Positions 45,577-54,928 of a DNA stretch of 64,000 nt are shown here, in pieces; position 1 is the stretch's first letter, and each line of letters opens with the position of its first letter. Origin of the DNA: an uncultured Aquimarina sp. (GTDB taxonomy: Bacteria > Bacteroidota > Bacteroidia > Flavobacteriales > Flavobacteriaceae); NCBI GenBank assembly GCA_947498775.1, contig CANMLL010000004.1, positions 237,889 through 301,888 on the forward strand. Reading direction: 5' to 3'. A program made the position numbers and the translations under genes. Under the pieces are notes generated by a model, which ran no database searches, had not been told where the DNA came from, and was given only the letters and a program-made list of their open reading frames with translations.

Positions 45577-46287
45577 ATGAAAGCAACATTATATTTTTTT
45601 CTATATACCTTAATATATGTACCAATGGCACAAGCACAAGAGCCTACTAAAGAAATACAGGAACTCATGGCATTAGGCCGTGAGGGGATTATTGATAAAG
45701 CATTGGCAAAACTTGCTGAACAACTAAAGCTTTTTTATCAAATTGAAACTACTCCTACGGCAGATGATTTTCACTTTATCCGCATATACGGCAGTCATAG
45801 AAGCTTGCTGGTACAATTCGGATACAATATCATTTTAGCGTCTCAAAGTAAAAAGTACATCTCAGATGCCAAGGTATGGATTGCAGGATCAGGTATAAAA
45901 CTCAGCTTTGCAGGAAATCAAGGAGGGAAAACCGAGATTTTCAGGCCTACCCAATCGGATTTGGAAACAATAAAACACATTACCAAAGAAGAAGGGACTG
46001 CAGATGAGGTCTTCAATAAAGGACAAGAGACACCCAGGCAGACAGTTATCATGGAAGAAGATGATTTTTATTTTGTTCATGACAATGTTAGGTATCCCTT
46101 TGAAGAAGGGTACTCAACAGTAGGCACCTGGAATAAAAGCATGGGTGAATTTACAACAGATAAATCTTCCTTCCAGGAAGGCAAGCCCAATATTTCAGAC
46201 CTGGCCTCCTTTCTATCCACTGGTGCATGGCAAACAATTGAGGACGAAGAAGAAAAAAGCCCGGAGCATTTTGTCCTTCTTTTCTGA
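45577..46287 (+). CDS. exported protein of unknown function
   Basis: 236 residues with signal peptide (LYTLIYVPMAQAQ). Not recognised. After the signal comes ELMALGREGIIDKALAKLAEQL, which resembles NLGRQAIIDLAAKAI near the start of the exported protein at 47799-48569, so the two may share a small domain. GC content is visibly higher from here to 48569 than around. Followed by the gene at 46337 after 49 bases. Confidence 0.75.
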   Translation: MKATLYFFLYTLIYVPMAQAQEPTKEIQELMALGREGIIDKALAKLAEQLKLFYQIETTPTADDFHFIRIYGSHRSLLVQFGYNIILASQSKKYISDAKVWIAGSGIKLSFAGNQGGKTEIFRPTQSDLETIKHITKEEGTADEVFNKGQETPRQTVIMEEDDFYFVHDNVRYPFEEGYSTVGTWNKSMGEFTTDKSSFQEGKPNISDLASFLSTGAWQTIEDEEEKSPEHFVLLF

Positions 46288-46336
46288 TCCTACTTGTCTT
46301 CTTACACCAGAGTCCATTTAAATATAAACTAGCATT

Positions 46337-47740
46337 ATGACCAGTTACGAAGAATTGATCCAAAAATACATCGGGAAGGATGAAAACCCTGACCATGAAA
46401 AACTTACTGAGCGGGTAATGTCTTCGGGCAACAAGAATGACAAAGAAGCTTTGGCAGATCATATCATTGGAAATTTTGGACAATGTCAATATGATTATAT
46501 GTGCAATAAGTTTAATGTATATGAGGAGATCCAATGTTTGTTCGCTGATCTGGACACTGCCTGGTCACTGAACCCCAACCTTCCCAAATACCACTATTGT
46601 GTGGCGCATGTTCATGAAATGTTGTCGTCCACTGCCAGGGATGAAGCAACTAAGATCGCTCATTTAGAAAAGTCCATTGAAGAACTCAGGGTCCAGCAGG
46701 CTATTGAAGAGGACGAGGCAGTTCTTGAAGATATTGCCTCTGAGATGCTGACCCTGGCCACCCTCAAAGATCAGTTTACAGAAGGCCTTTTTGACGAATT
46801 GATGTCTGTTTTGACCAAGGCAGTGACACTTGGAGCGATCGAAGATCGGTCGACAAGGTCTTTGTTTTTTCGGGGAGGCGCCATTTTTAGATTAGTAAAA
46901 ATCACTTTAGATATCGGTTCACTGGCGTTTGATAACCATGAGTATTACCACAACTATTTTCTGGAGGAATCCGGGCGCATTCTTTCTGCGCTGGCCGTAG
47001 ACAATCAGGAAGTTTATTATCATTGGGCTGATGCATTGAAGAGAGCGTATGAAATTCCACATAACGAACAAACCCGGTCAAAATGCGTAGCCAATATCCT
47101 TTCAATATTACCCGAAATACTACGGAAACTTGAGGACGTGGCCACACGTGATACGCATTACTTAACCTCATTGTATCATCTGTTTATGTGGATGGGAAGC
47201 AAAACAGAAGACATCAAATATTTCCATACCGTACTGAAACACTGTATGCCGGCTATTGAGATAGACCCATTGCCATGGCACCATACGGCCTATGCAGGGG
47301 ATGCCCTGACCAAAATTGCCTTTTGCCTGATCCTTCAAGACAAACACGCCGATGCTGCCAGAAATATAGAAAAGGGATTGGATATCTATCGGAAGGCAGA
47401 CAGCCTGACAGAAGATTTTCAGCTCAGCATCAATTTTGGCGATTATCTGATGACTTACGCAGAACTGGTTCGAGATTTTGCCGGGCCGCAAATACTCGAT
47501 GAGGCAGCTCTACAGTACTGTAAGGCCATGCGCCTGGGCGAGAAGCACTATACCAGTCCATATTACGGTCTTGCCCTTATAGAACTCATGAAAGACAATA
47601 AAAAAGGGTGCATTGACACACTGATGCAATGCGGCCGGGACTTGTCAGATGAATACCACATTCACAGCTTCTCAGATATCATGGATAAGGAGCGGTTTAG
47701 CCCATTCACGACCAGATACCCAAAATCAAGGCCCAGCTGA
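46337..47740 (+). CDS. helical-repeat (TPR-like) protein of unknown function
   Basis: 467 residues without signal peptide. Mostly alpha-helical, with segments spaced like tetratricopeptide repeats in the C-terminal half (GDALTKIAFCLILQDKHADAARNIEKGLDIYRKAD; LDEAALQYCKAMRLGEKHYTSPYYGLALIELMKDNKKGCIDTLMQCG). The N-terminal half (MTSYEELIQKYIGKDENPDHEKL) is not recognised. Codon usage is richer in G and C than that of most genes here, suggesting transfer. It pairs with the exported protein upstream and may handle it as a cytoplasmic partner; that is inference. Confidence 0.75.
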   Translation: MTSYEELIQKYIGKDENPDHEKLTERVMSSGNKNDKEALADHIIGNFGQCQYDYMCNKFNVYEEIQCLFADLDTAWSLNPNLPKYHYCVAHVHEMLSSTARDEATKIAHLEKSIEELRVQQAIEEDEAVLEDIASEMLTLATLKDQFTEGLFDELMSVLTKAVTLGAIEDRSTRSLFFRGGAIFRLVKITLDIGSLAFDNHEYYHNYFLEESGRILSALAVDNQEVYYHWADALKRAYEIPHNEQTRSKCVANILSILPEILRKLEDVATRDTHYLTSLYHLFMWMGSKTEDIKYFHTVLKHCMPAIEIDPLPWHHTAYAGDALTKIAFCLILQDKHADAARNIEKGLDIYRKADSLTEDFQLSINFGDYLMTYAELVRDFAGPQILDEAALQYCKAMRLGEKHYTSPYYGLALIELMKDNKKGCIDTLMQCGRDLSDEYHIHSFSDIMDKERFSPFTTRYPKSRPS

Positions 47741-47798
47741 AGAAAGAGTTTCCGCAGAAATCATAATCCCATTTCTATCTATAATAGCCAAGCGCATC

Positions 47799-48569
47799 CT
47801 ACTGGCGAATAAAAGGTCTTCTCGGAAAGTTTTGTGTTTCTTTACTCTCTTCCTCCGTATCATCTTTCTTGCTGCTATCTTTCATTTCTATCCATTCGCC
47901 ACCAAGCGGAGGCGGGTATGTAGGTCCACCATAAGGTGTAGGATAAAAACCCCGATATGGATCTTTAAAATCATACACCTTTCCTGATTTTTTGTCAATT
48001 TTATAGGTTGTGGAATACGTCTTCCCTAACTGAATGGCATAATGGTCCTTACGGTCCCTGATAATAATCCAGCCCCAGGGAGCAGGGTTTTCAGGAATGG
48101 GCGGTACATCTTTGTTGGCGTTATTTGGCTTCCGTACTTTATCTATAATCGCTTTTTTATCGCTGGTGTTTCGGTAAAAGGGAGCCTTGGTCCCTAAGGA
48201 ATCATTCTCCAGGTTTGAAACGAGACATCTGCCTGCGTCACTTACCTTATCTACTCCTACCCGAACAGACTTCTCATATAGGTATTTGTGTGCATACGGC
48301 AAATACCTAATGGTAGATGACTCCCTGAATTCTACCTTCACCTCCAGGTCATTGTACCACACCCGGATGTTTACATTTTCATCTTTGTACAGCATCTCAG
48401 GATCATCGCAAATAGCCTTTGCAGCCAGATCTATGATGGCCTGCCTGCCCAGATTTTTTACGCTATCTGCTTCCTGGCGCAATCTTTCTAAATCTTCTTT
48501 GGAATGTCTCATTTGGCTTCTCATGGTATTTGTAAAAAGGATTATTATAAAAACAAGCAGGTACTTCAT
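47799..48569 (-). CDS. exported protein of unknown function
   Basis: 256 residues with signal peptide (LLVFIIILFTNTMRS). Not recognised. SVKNLGRQAIIDLAAKAICDDPEML recalls the start of the protein at 45577. The later part is Pro/Gly-rich (FYPTPYGGPTYPPPLGGEW) and basic at the end. A TAAATTTG box upstream near 48625 on this strand may be its promoter. Convergent with 46337. Confidence 0.75.
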   Translation of the reverse strand: MKYLLVFIIILFTNTMRSQMRHSKEDLERLRQEADSVKNLGRQAIIDLAAKAICDDPEMLYKDENVNIRVWYNDLEVKVEFRESSTIRYLPYAHKYLYEKSVRVGVDKVSDAGRCLVSNLENDSLGTKAPFYRNTSDKKAIIDKVRKPNNANKDVPPIPENPAPWGWIIIRDRKDHYAIQLGKTYSTTYKIDKKSGKVYDFKDPYRGFYPTPYGGPTYPPPLGGEWIEMKDSSKKDDTEEESKETQNFPRRPFIRQ

Positions 48570-48667
48570 TGTTGATATTTCTTTTTATTACAGATTTAAT
48601 GAACTCATCTGATTTCATAACAAATTTATGTATCAATGTTTTCTTACTTCTACGTATGCTTATTCCC

Positions 48668-50326
48668 CTACTCGCAGGTAACCCCGGTATCTTTACGTAT
48701 ATAAGTTCCTGTATTCTCCAAGTCACATACGCTTAGGGGTATTGTAGTTAGAGGATTGTTATTTAACCGAAGAAGATCAAGAGTTGTAAGATTGCCTAGC
48801 TCGACTGGGATATCAGTCAATGAATTGTGACTTAAATCAAACCATGCAAGCACTTTAAGACTACCTAGCTCAGCCGGGATACTTTTCAATGAATTGTAGC
48901 TCAATATAAGTAAATTAAGTGATTTGAAGTTACCCAGTTCGGTAGGGATATCGGTCAATAAGTTGGAGCTCATATCAAGGTAGGTAAGTGTCGTAAGGTT
49001 GCTTAATTCTGTAGGAATACTGGTCAATAAATTGGCCTGTAATTCAAGCACTGTGAGTGCTGTAAGATCGCCTAGAGTTACAGGGATATTGGTCAATGCA
49101 TTGCGACTTAAGTAGAGTTGTTCAAGGTTTGTAAGGCTGCCCAGTTCAATAGGAATACTTGTCAATGCATTGTTACCTAACCGGAGTGTTTTAAGCTTTG
49201 TGAGGTTGCCTAAGGTTGATGGGATACTGGTTAATGAATTATTGCCCAAACCAAGCTCTGTAAGTGCCGTGAGGTTACCTAGTTCTGCTGGGATACTGGT
49301 TAATGAATTGCCAATTAGATCAAAGGTTGTAAGGTTTGTAAGATTGCCTAGCTCAGCTGGGATACTGGTCAATGAATTGCGATTTAAAACAAGCTCTTCA
49401 AGGTTTGTAAGTTTGCTTAGCTCCTTTGGGATATCGGTCAATAAATTGTTGTATAAGCCAAGTTCTTTAAGCTTTGTAAGGTTACCTAGTTCAACAGGGA
49501 TACTGGTCAATGAATTATTGCCCAAACCAAGCTCTGTAAGTGCCGTGAGGTTACCTAGTTCTGCTGGGATACTATTAATCGCTTTTCTATCCAAAGAAAG
49601 ATTTGTTATTCTTCCATCGGTCAGAGTTACCCCTTGCCATGTACTGATATCGGTATTGGTAATATCCCAACCCAAAGTATTTTCCGGGTTGGCATTGTAA
49701 AGGGCTATCAATATCTCACGTTCGGTAAGGGCAACAACCGATACGGTTATGACATATTTTTGTATAGAACCGTCCTCAGCAGTTATTATAAATTCAACAG
49801 AATTGGTATAATCCCTGGCTTGAGAAGGGTCTGGTGTGATCGTAGCTTTGGCAGACATTGCTACTTCTGCTGATAACGATGTTTGATCAGTGCCCGCCGG
49901 TAACTCTAGGGCGACCGTTTTATCCTGTTCGTTTATTGTAGCATTGATACCATTGATGGTAAATGCAGTAAGTTCTTTAGCGGTACTAGCTTCAATCACA
50001 ACCAATACCTTATATTTTTGTGTAGAACCGTCCTCGGCAGTTATTATGTACTCAACCGGATCGGTATAATCCCTGCTTACAGAAGGGTCTGGTGTGATCG
50101 TAGCTTTGGCAGACATTGCTACTTCTGCCGATAGTGATGTTTTATCAGTGCCTACCGGTAACTCCAGGGCAACCGTTTTATCCTGTTCGTTTATTGTAGC
50201 ATTGTTACCATTGATGGTAAATGCAGTAAGTTCTTTAGCGTTACTTTTTAAAACGTCATCATCGTTTGAACAAGAAGCTATTAACAGCGTAATCAATACA
50301 AAAAAAGAATTTTTTAATACATTCAT
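48668..50326 (-). CDS. leucine-rich-repeat surface lipoprotein
   Basis: 552 residues. Lipoprotein signal (FFVLITLLIASC, cysteine 19) with tail SNDDD; then two nearly identical domains of about 90 residues (ELTAFTINGxNATINEQDKTVALELP...ATITPDP...RDYT...VEYIITAEDGS) like the small beta domains of DUF5018 type; then a linker (NPENTLGWDITNTDISTWQGVTL) and about a dozen 23-residue leucine-rich repeats (LGNLTALTELGLGNNSLTSIP), and a Cys-containing cap. LRRs bind proteins or glycans; the lipid anchor and tail suggest the cell surface. Promoter box at 50364-50403. Confidence 0.88.
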   Translation of the reverse strand: MNVLKNSFFVLITLLIASCSNDDDVLKSNAKELTAFTINGNNATINEQDKTVALELPVGTDKTSLSAEVAMSAKATITPDPSVSRDYTDPVEYIITAEDGSTQKYKVLVVIEASTAKELTAFTINGINATINEQDKTVALELPAGTDQTSLSAEVAMSAKATITPDPSQARDYTNSVEFIITAEDGSIQKYVITVSVVALTEREILIALYNANPENTLGWDITNTDISTWQGVTLTDGRITNLSLDRKAINSIPAELGNLTALTELGLGNNSLTSIPVELGNLTKLKELGLYNNLLTDIPKELSKLTNLEELVLNRNSLTSIPAELGNLTNLTTFDLIGNSLTSIPAELGNLTALTELGLGNNSLTSIPSTLGNLTKLKTLRLGNNALTSIPIELGSLTNLEQLYLSRNALTNIPVTLGDLTALTVLELQANLLTSIPTELSNLTTLTYLDMSSNLLTDIPTELGNFKSLNLLILSYNSLKSIPAELGSLKVLAWFDLSHNSLTDIPVELGNLTTLDLLRLNNNPLTTIPLSVCDLENTGTYIRKDTGVTCE

Positions 50327-50363
50327 AATAGAATAGATTTAAATGTGATATCTAATTTCATTA

Positions 50364-50410
50364 CAAATCTAAGAAGGCTTTCCTTCTTAAAATACCCTGT
50401 TAACAGGGTA
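50364..50410 (-). promoter_or_regulatory. promoter of the LRR lipoprotein with TTAACAGG box and palindrome
   Basis: On the minus strand TTAACAGGGT (50403-50394) is followed by 22 bases and TAGATTTG (50371-50364), a -7 box. The first box is part of a perfect 18-bp palindrome TACCCTGTTAACAGGGTA at 50393-50410. Same spacing as at 50533, 56527 and 62877. Confidence 0.65.
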
Positions 50411-50532
50411 ATGAAAATCGAAAAAATGAGATATTTTGGTAGTCTAGTTTAATAAATTTCAATAACAATATGACTGATGATACTTTACAATGACAAATAT
50501 TGAAAACCAAATTTTTTTTATAAATACCCCAC

Positions 50533-50572
50533 TTTACAGGTATATCATAATATCTTCAAATATGTATCTTTG
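50533..50572 (+). promoter_or_regulatory. promoter of the sensor kinase operon with TTTACAGG box
   Basis: TTTACAGGTA (50533-50542), 22 bases, then TATCTTTG (50565-50572). The ATG at 50576 follows 3 bases after the -7 box, so the message is likely leaderless. The box is shared with three other promoters, which suggests autoregulation by the response regulator encoded downstream. Confidence 0.65.
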
Positions 50573-50575
50573 CAT

Positions 50576-52705
50576 ATGCATACAATAGTACGATTCTTTA
50601 TTTTGTTTATTTCTTGTACCGTATCCTTTTCTGTTTTGGCTCAGGTTGATGATCAAAAAATAAAACCGAATACCACAGATAGCATAGCAGTACAGGAAAA
50701 AAAACGTGTTCGGGATGCTTTTGAAATACTGGATGGTCAAGAGAGCCCAAAGGTTGTCCCTATAGCCCATAATTTATTAAAAACGGTAAAGACAGCCTAT
50801 GCCAAATCTAGTGCCCATCTCATTCTTGCCTATTATTATAAAAACCAGGCTTTGATCGACTCTTCTACTTTTTATGTACATAAATCCCTGAAAATTAAAA
50901 TAGCAAACAATGATTCCCTTAATACAAGAAGAAATATTTTGGCTTACAATATTTTGGCCATAAACTATAAAAATAAAGGGCTGATTGAAGAAAGTCGAAA
51001 ATGGCATCAAAAAGGGATCGTTGAAACCAAAAAATATAATGAAGTCGACCTGTATTATATGCACCTGCATGGACTTGCCTTATGTTATAGCGAATTAGAA
51101 AACTATGAACAGGCACTTAAGCTTTTCGAAGAATGTTTAAACCATAAAGAGAATCAGGAAATCATCTATGGAAGCTATATCAACATTTCTAGTATCTATG
51201 CCAATTTTAAAAAGTTCGAAATATCAAATAAATATCTATTAAAAGCCAGGAAACTGGCCGAAGAAGATAAGAGTTACTATGCATTAGCAGTTATTAACCT
51301 TAATTTAGGTGATAATTATCAGGAAGTTAAAGACCATAAAAAAGCTATAACACATTATCAAAAAGCTGCCGAGATTTCTAAAAAATATAACTTTCCTCAT
51401 ACAACCATAATTACCATGACCAAAATAGGAAAGATGTTGATCATCACAGGCAGATACCAGGATGCTGAGTTAATCTTGTCAGAATCTTTGTACAAAGCCA
51501 AAGAGAAAGGATTGTTATCCTCTCAAATAGACTTGTACAAAAATCTCAAATATCTTGCGGAACAAAATGGGGATTACAAAAATGCGCTTCATTTTACTAC
51601 GGAATATTTTACGCTAAAAGATTCGCTCAACACACTTCAAAAGGATAAAGAGATCCTGAAATTTGAAGTTAAATTTCAAACCCTAACAAAGGAAAAGGAA
51701 ATAAAGCTGTTACAAGCAGAAAACTCCAATCGGATTCTGGAATTAAAAAACAAAGAAGAAAACCTAAAAAATTTAAAGCTTCAACAAAAAATAAAAAATA
51801 AAGAAAATGAAAACAGTATTCTTGAAATTAAAAGCATTTCAGAAAAACTGGAGAATGAAAACATAATCTTAAAAAAAGATAGTGAGCTCAAACAATTGCA
51901 GGCTTTAAAACAAAAAAGTATTAAAAATATACTTATTTATTCATTTTTGATCATCATGATCCCTGTCATTGCTCTTTTGGTCATATACTATCAGAAACTT
52001 CGCGCCCAGAAAGAATTAGCAAAAAAACAAAAAGAAATAAGTGAACAGAAGATATCCTCATTGGTTATGGATCAGGAATTAAAAATGATTAAAGGCTCTA
52101 TAGGAATAAAGGACCAAGAGAGGAAACGAATCGCCCAGGAACTTCATGACAGTATAGGTGGAAATCTGGCTTCAATTAAATTACAACTTAATAACTCTGT
52201 ATATCATAAAAATAACGAATTTTTAACCTTGATTAATGACCAAATCGATGATACTTACAATCAGGTTAGGGATATTTCTCATAACTTGATTCCGAAAACG
52301 TTTACAAATAACAATTTTTGTGATGTGCTTGAAGATTATCTTAAAAATATCGGAAACGCTAGTAACCTCAACATCCTTTTTATAAGCCACCCCCGTCAAA
52401 AAATCGACCTTTTAAGGGAAAATATACGACTCGAAGTGTTTAAAATTGTACAGGAATTAATCACTAATACCATAAAGCACGCCAAAGCCAAATCTATTGA
52501 GTTACAGCTGAATTTGGTGAAAACTGAATTAAATATTCTTTTCGAAGATGATGGGGTTGGTTTTGATACAGAAAAAATAACAGAAGGACTTGGGTTTAGA
52601 AGTATAAAAAACAGGTTAAAAAGTATATCTGGTAAGCTGCATATTGATTCTGTAATAGATCGAGGTACGATTATCAATATTGCTATTCCTACCACAAAAT
52701 TTTAA
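50576..52705 (+). CDS. TPR-containing sensor histidine kinase
   Basis: About 709 residues from ATG 50576; a TTG just upstream lies inside the -7 box. Signal peptide (FFILFISCTVSFSVLAQ), then a periplasmic array of tetratricopeptide repeats (YALAVINLNLGDNYQEVKDHKKAITHYQKAAEISKKY), a coiled coil, one membrane segment (ILIYSFLIIMIPVIALLVIYY), a HisKA_3 dimerisation domain with ERKRIAQELHDSIGGNLASIK (phospho-His near 523) and an HATPase (VQELITNTIKHAKAKSIEL, EDDGVGFD, GLGFRSIKNRLKSI). It phosphorylates the response regulator encoded 10 bases downstream. The signal is unknown. Confidence 0.93.
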   Translation: MHTIVRFFILFISCTVSFSVLAQVDDQKIKPNTTDSIAVQEKKRVRDAFEILDGQESPKVVPIAHNLLKTVKTAYAKSSAHLILAYYYKNQALIDSSTFYVHKSLKIKIANNDSLNTRRNILAYNILAINYKNKGLIEESRKWHQKGIVETKKYNEVDLYYMHLHGLALCYSELENYEQALKLFEECLNHKENQEIIYGSYINISSIYANFKKFEISNKYLLKARKLAEEDKSYYALAVINLNLGDNYQEVKDHKKAITHYQKAAEISKKYNFPHTTIITMTKIGKMLIITGRYQDAELILSESLYKAKEKGLLSSQIDLYKNLKYLAEQNGDYKNALHFTTEYFTLKDSLNTLQKDKEILKFEVKFQTLTKEKEIKLLQAENSNRILELKNKEENLKNLKLQQKIKNKENENSILEIKSISEKLENENIILKKDSELKQLQALKQKSIKNILIYSFLIIMIPVIALLVIYYQKLRAQKELAKKQKEISEQKISSLVMDQELKMIKGSIGIKDQERKRIAQELHDSIGGNLASIKLQLNNSVYHKNNEFLTLINDQIDDTYNQVRDISHNLIPKTFTNNNFCDVLEDYLKNIGNASNLNILFISHPRQKIDLLRENIRLEVFKIVQELITNTIKHAKAKSIELQLNLVKTELNILFEDDGVGFDTEKITEGLGFRSIKNRLKSISGKLHIDSVIDRGTIINIAIPTTKF

Positions 52706-52715
52706 GTAAAAAATT

Positions 52716-53354
52716 ATGAGTTACAATTTAATAATCGTGGATGACCATAAAATGTTTTTGGATGGCCTTTCGAGTATCTTCAACGCTGAAAAAGGGTATA
52801 ATATTCTGATAACGGCTAAAAACGGGGCTTCGGTCATCAAATATTTAAAGATCAATCAAGAAGAAAAGATAGATCTGGTGATTATGGATATTACCATGCC
52901 CGAAGTTGATGGTATTGCCTTGAATACGTTTGTAAAACAACACAGACCTGATATAAAAACACTCATATTAAGCATGCATACAGATCCTGCTATCATAGAC
53001 AACCTGATCGAAAATAATGTAGATGGATATGTTCCAAAAAACGCGCATAAGGAAGAACTTTTTACTGCGGTCCAAACTATTTTGAAAGGAAAGAAATTCT
53101 TTTCAAGAGAAATTATGGATGTTTATATGGAGAATAAATTCTCTGAAGAAAAAAATCAGGAAATAAAACTGACCCGTAGGGAAATTGATGTCATCACCTT
53201 AATTGCAAAAGAATATACAACCCAGGAAATTGCAGACAAACTCTTATTAAGTAAACATACCATAGAAAGCTATCGCAAAAATTTAATTTCAAAACTTAAT
53301 GTTAGAAACCTGGCAGGATTGACCAAGTATGCCATAAAGATGAATTACGTGTAA
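52716..53354 (+). CDS. LuxR/NarL-family response regulator
   Basis: 212 residues: receiver domain with the acidic pair IIVDDHKMF, phospho-acceptor Asp 58 in VIMDITMPEVDG, and LSMHTDP and VPKNAHKEEL switch positions; then a LuxR-type helix-turn-helix (LTRREIDVITLIAKEYTTQEIADKLLLSKHTIESYRKNLISKLNVRNLAGLTKYAIK). It forms a two-component system with the kinase at 50576 and is the best candidate for the regulator that binds the TTWACAGG boxes in this region. Confidence 0.94.
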   Translation: MSYNLIIVDDHKMFLDGLSSIFNAEKGYNILITAKNGASVIKYLKINQEEKIDLVIMDITMPEVDGIALNTFVKQHRPDIKTLILSMHTDPAIIDNLIENNVDGYVPKNAHKEELFTAVQTILKGKKFFSREIMDVYMENKFSEEKNQEIKLTRREIDVITLIAKEYTTQEIADKLLLSKHTIESYRKNLISKLNVRNLAGLTKYAIKMNYV

Positions 53355-53381
53355 GAAGCCTCTCAGGGGAATTATTTCTTT

Positions 53382-54020
53382 TCATTTATCGATTAGCATT
53401 AACTCCTTACAATTAATGATTTGATTGAGATCCTCGCAGAAACCTCTTTCATCCCACAAACTTCGATCTTTTTCAATAACTAATGGATTTTGTCCTGCTT
53501 TAATATATTCCTTAATTGATTGAATAATTGGATCATCAAACCCAGAAACTTTTAAAATTGATTTCCCCCCGGGGATGCTATAGTACTGCTCATAATCATA
53601 ACAGAAAACCAGTACCGTATCTCCCGTTGTAACACTGGTTTGATAGAAACAATCTGATGAAAAATATTGTTGACCATTATACTCTTGTTTTTCTAATTTT
53701 TTGGAATACAAAAGTTCAATGATTCTTATGGAACCCTCTTGTTGTAATGTGTGTGTTTTAAAATTCAGGGTGTCTGAGTCCTTCAGGTCTGATACTGTTC
53801 CCAAAAAAACCAATGAGTATTCGTGCCCGCATTTGCCGATAAACGGGCCGGACTGTGGCCACCAATAAGTGTAACCTACATGAAGAGTATCGGTACTGGT
53901 ATTGATCTGTTTTGAAATTGGCACGATTCCCTCTTTTTTATGGTTTTGGGCACAACCTAGGTATAAAAGAAGTACTGATACACCGCAAAATTTTATAAAT
54001 GATTTTGATTTCATTGTCAC
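53382..54020 (-). CDS. lipoprotein of unknown function
   Basis: 212 residues with a lipoprotein signal (FCGVSVLLLYLGC, cysteine about 23); start at 54020 or the in-frame ATG at 54014. Not recognised. Contains GYTYWWPQSGPFIGKCGHEYSLVFLGTV and several Cys (SSDCFYQTS, VLVFCYDYE, GFCEDLNQIINCKELM), which may form disulfides outside the cytoplasm. Convergent with the response regulator. Confidence 0.75.
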   Translation of the reverse strand: MTMKSKSFIKFCGVSVLLLYLGCAQNHKKEGIVPISKQINTSTDTLHVGYTYWWPQSGPFIGKCGHEYSLVFLGTVSDLKDSDTLNFKTHTLQQEGSIRIIELLYSKKLEKQEYNGQQYFSSDCFYQTSVTTGDTVLVFCYDYEQYYSIPGGKSILKVSGFDDPIIQSIKEYIKAGQNPLVIEKDRSLWDERGFCEDLNQIINCKELMLIDK

Positions 54021-54210
54021 TAATAATGGAATAATGTTTTTGATATAAAAGCTTTTAATAATTTTACCATTGATACTTTTGATTTTATGGTTTTAAATTC
54101 GTATAACTCATTGTTGAATTTATAAATTTGAGTGTTTAAAAAGTCATTGTTATTGGTAAATAAATGAAAAACATTTTAGTGCATACAATAATTGTTACAT
54201 TATGCAATTT

Positions 54211-54789
54211 TCAATACAGGATCAAGGCCTCAATTTCTGAATTCCCATTGGATTTAATTTCTAAAGTTAGATCCAGACACCCACCTTCTTTCGAAATCCC
54301 GGCAAAAAGTAATGTGGTATTGTTTCTAAAATCTTTTGCCCAACCACATTTTGTTTTGTTTACTATCTCTAAGGTATACCCTTCTTTTAATAGGTAATCC
54401 TTTAAAAGAGGGATAACTTTTTTGCTACTTTCCCGGCTTTCATATACGATTCCCGATCCACCTGCAATACCTGGGCTGTCCCCACCGATATGGTGGTACG
54501 TCACTTCCCCATCGGGTTCAATTACCGGGAACTCGGTTATGACCTCATTAATCGTAGCATACCATAAAAAAGTTCCTTTTTTTATATCATAATGATCATC
54601 AAGGGCAAGTCCAAAAAGGTAAGTGAAATATAAAAAGCTAAGTATTGGAAATAGAATTATTGATCCAATAACTATAAGAGTTCGGCACATATTCCTTACT
54701 TTACCTCTTTTTTTCAATATTTGATTCGATAATAATATCAAACCGGTTATGAGGATGATGTAGGCTATTATGGGTGTAATTAATATCAA
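54211..54789 (-). CDS. small membrane protein of unknown function
   Basis: 192 residues with two N-terminal membrane segments (IAYIILITGLILLSNQIL; VIGSIILFPILSFLYFTYLFG) and a soluble domain (GGDSPGIAGGSGIVYESRESSKKVIPLLKDYLLKEGYTLEIVNKTKCGWAKDF). Not recognised. The neighbouring minus-strand genes at 53382 and 54929 are also envelope proteins, but the gaps of 140-190 bases give no proof of an operon. Confidence 0.7.
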   Translation of the reverse strand: MILITPIIAYIILITGLILLSNQILKKRGKVRNMCRTLIVIGSIILFPILSFLYFTYLFGLALDDHYDIKKGTFLWYATINEVITEFPVIEPDGEVTYHHIGGDSPGIAGGSGIVYESRESSKKVIPLLKDYLLKEGYTLEIVNKTKCGWAKDFRNNTTLLFAGISKEGGCLDLTLEIKSNGNSEIEALILY

Positions 54790-54928
54790 TTTTTTTTCTT
54801 TATGAATAATGTATATTTTCAGAGTTTTATCAATAGAACAAATGAGATAGTTGTTTATTTAAACTTTTTGGATTGTATAGAAAATCAAGAATTTTCTCTT
54901 CAAACTAATAATATGCACGATACTAAAT

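Noticed and set aside
49170..49700. Long open frames opposite to the LRR and solenoid genes (also 57990-58553 and 59504-60253, plus strand)
   Set aside because: They arise from repeat codon patterns of the true genes; they lack start signals and family similarity.
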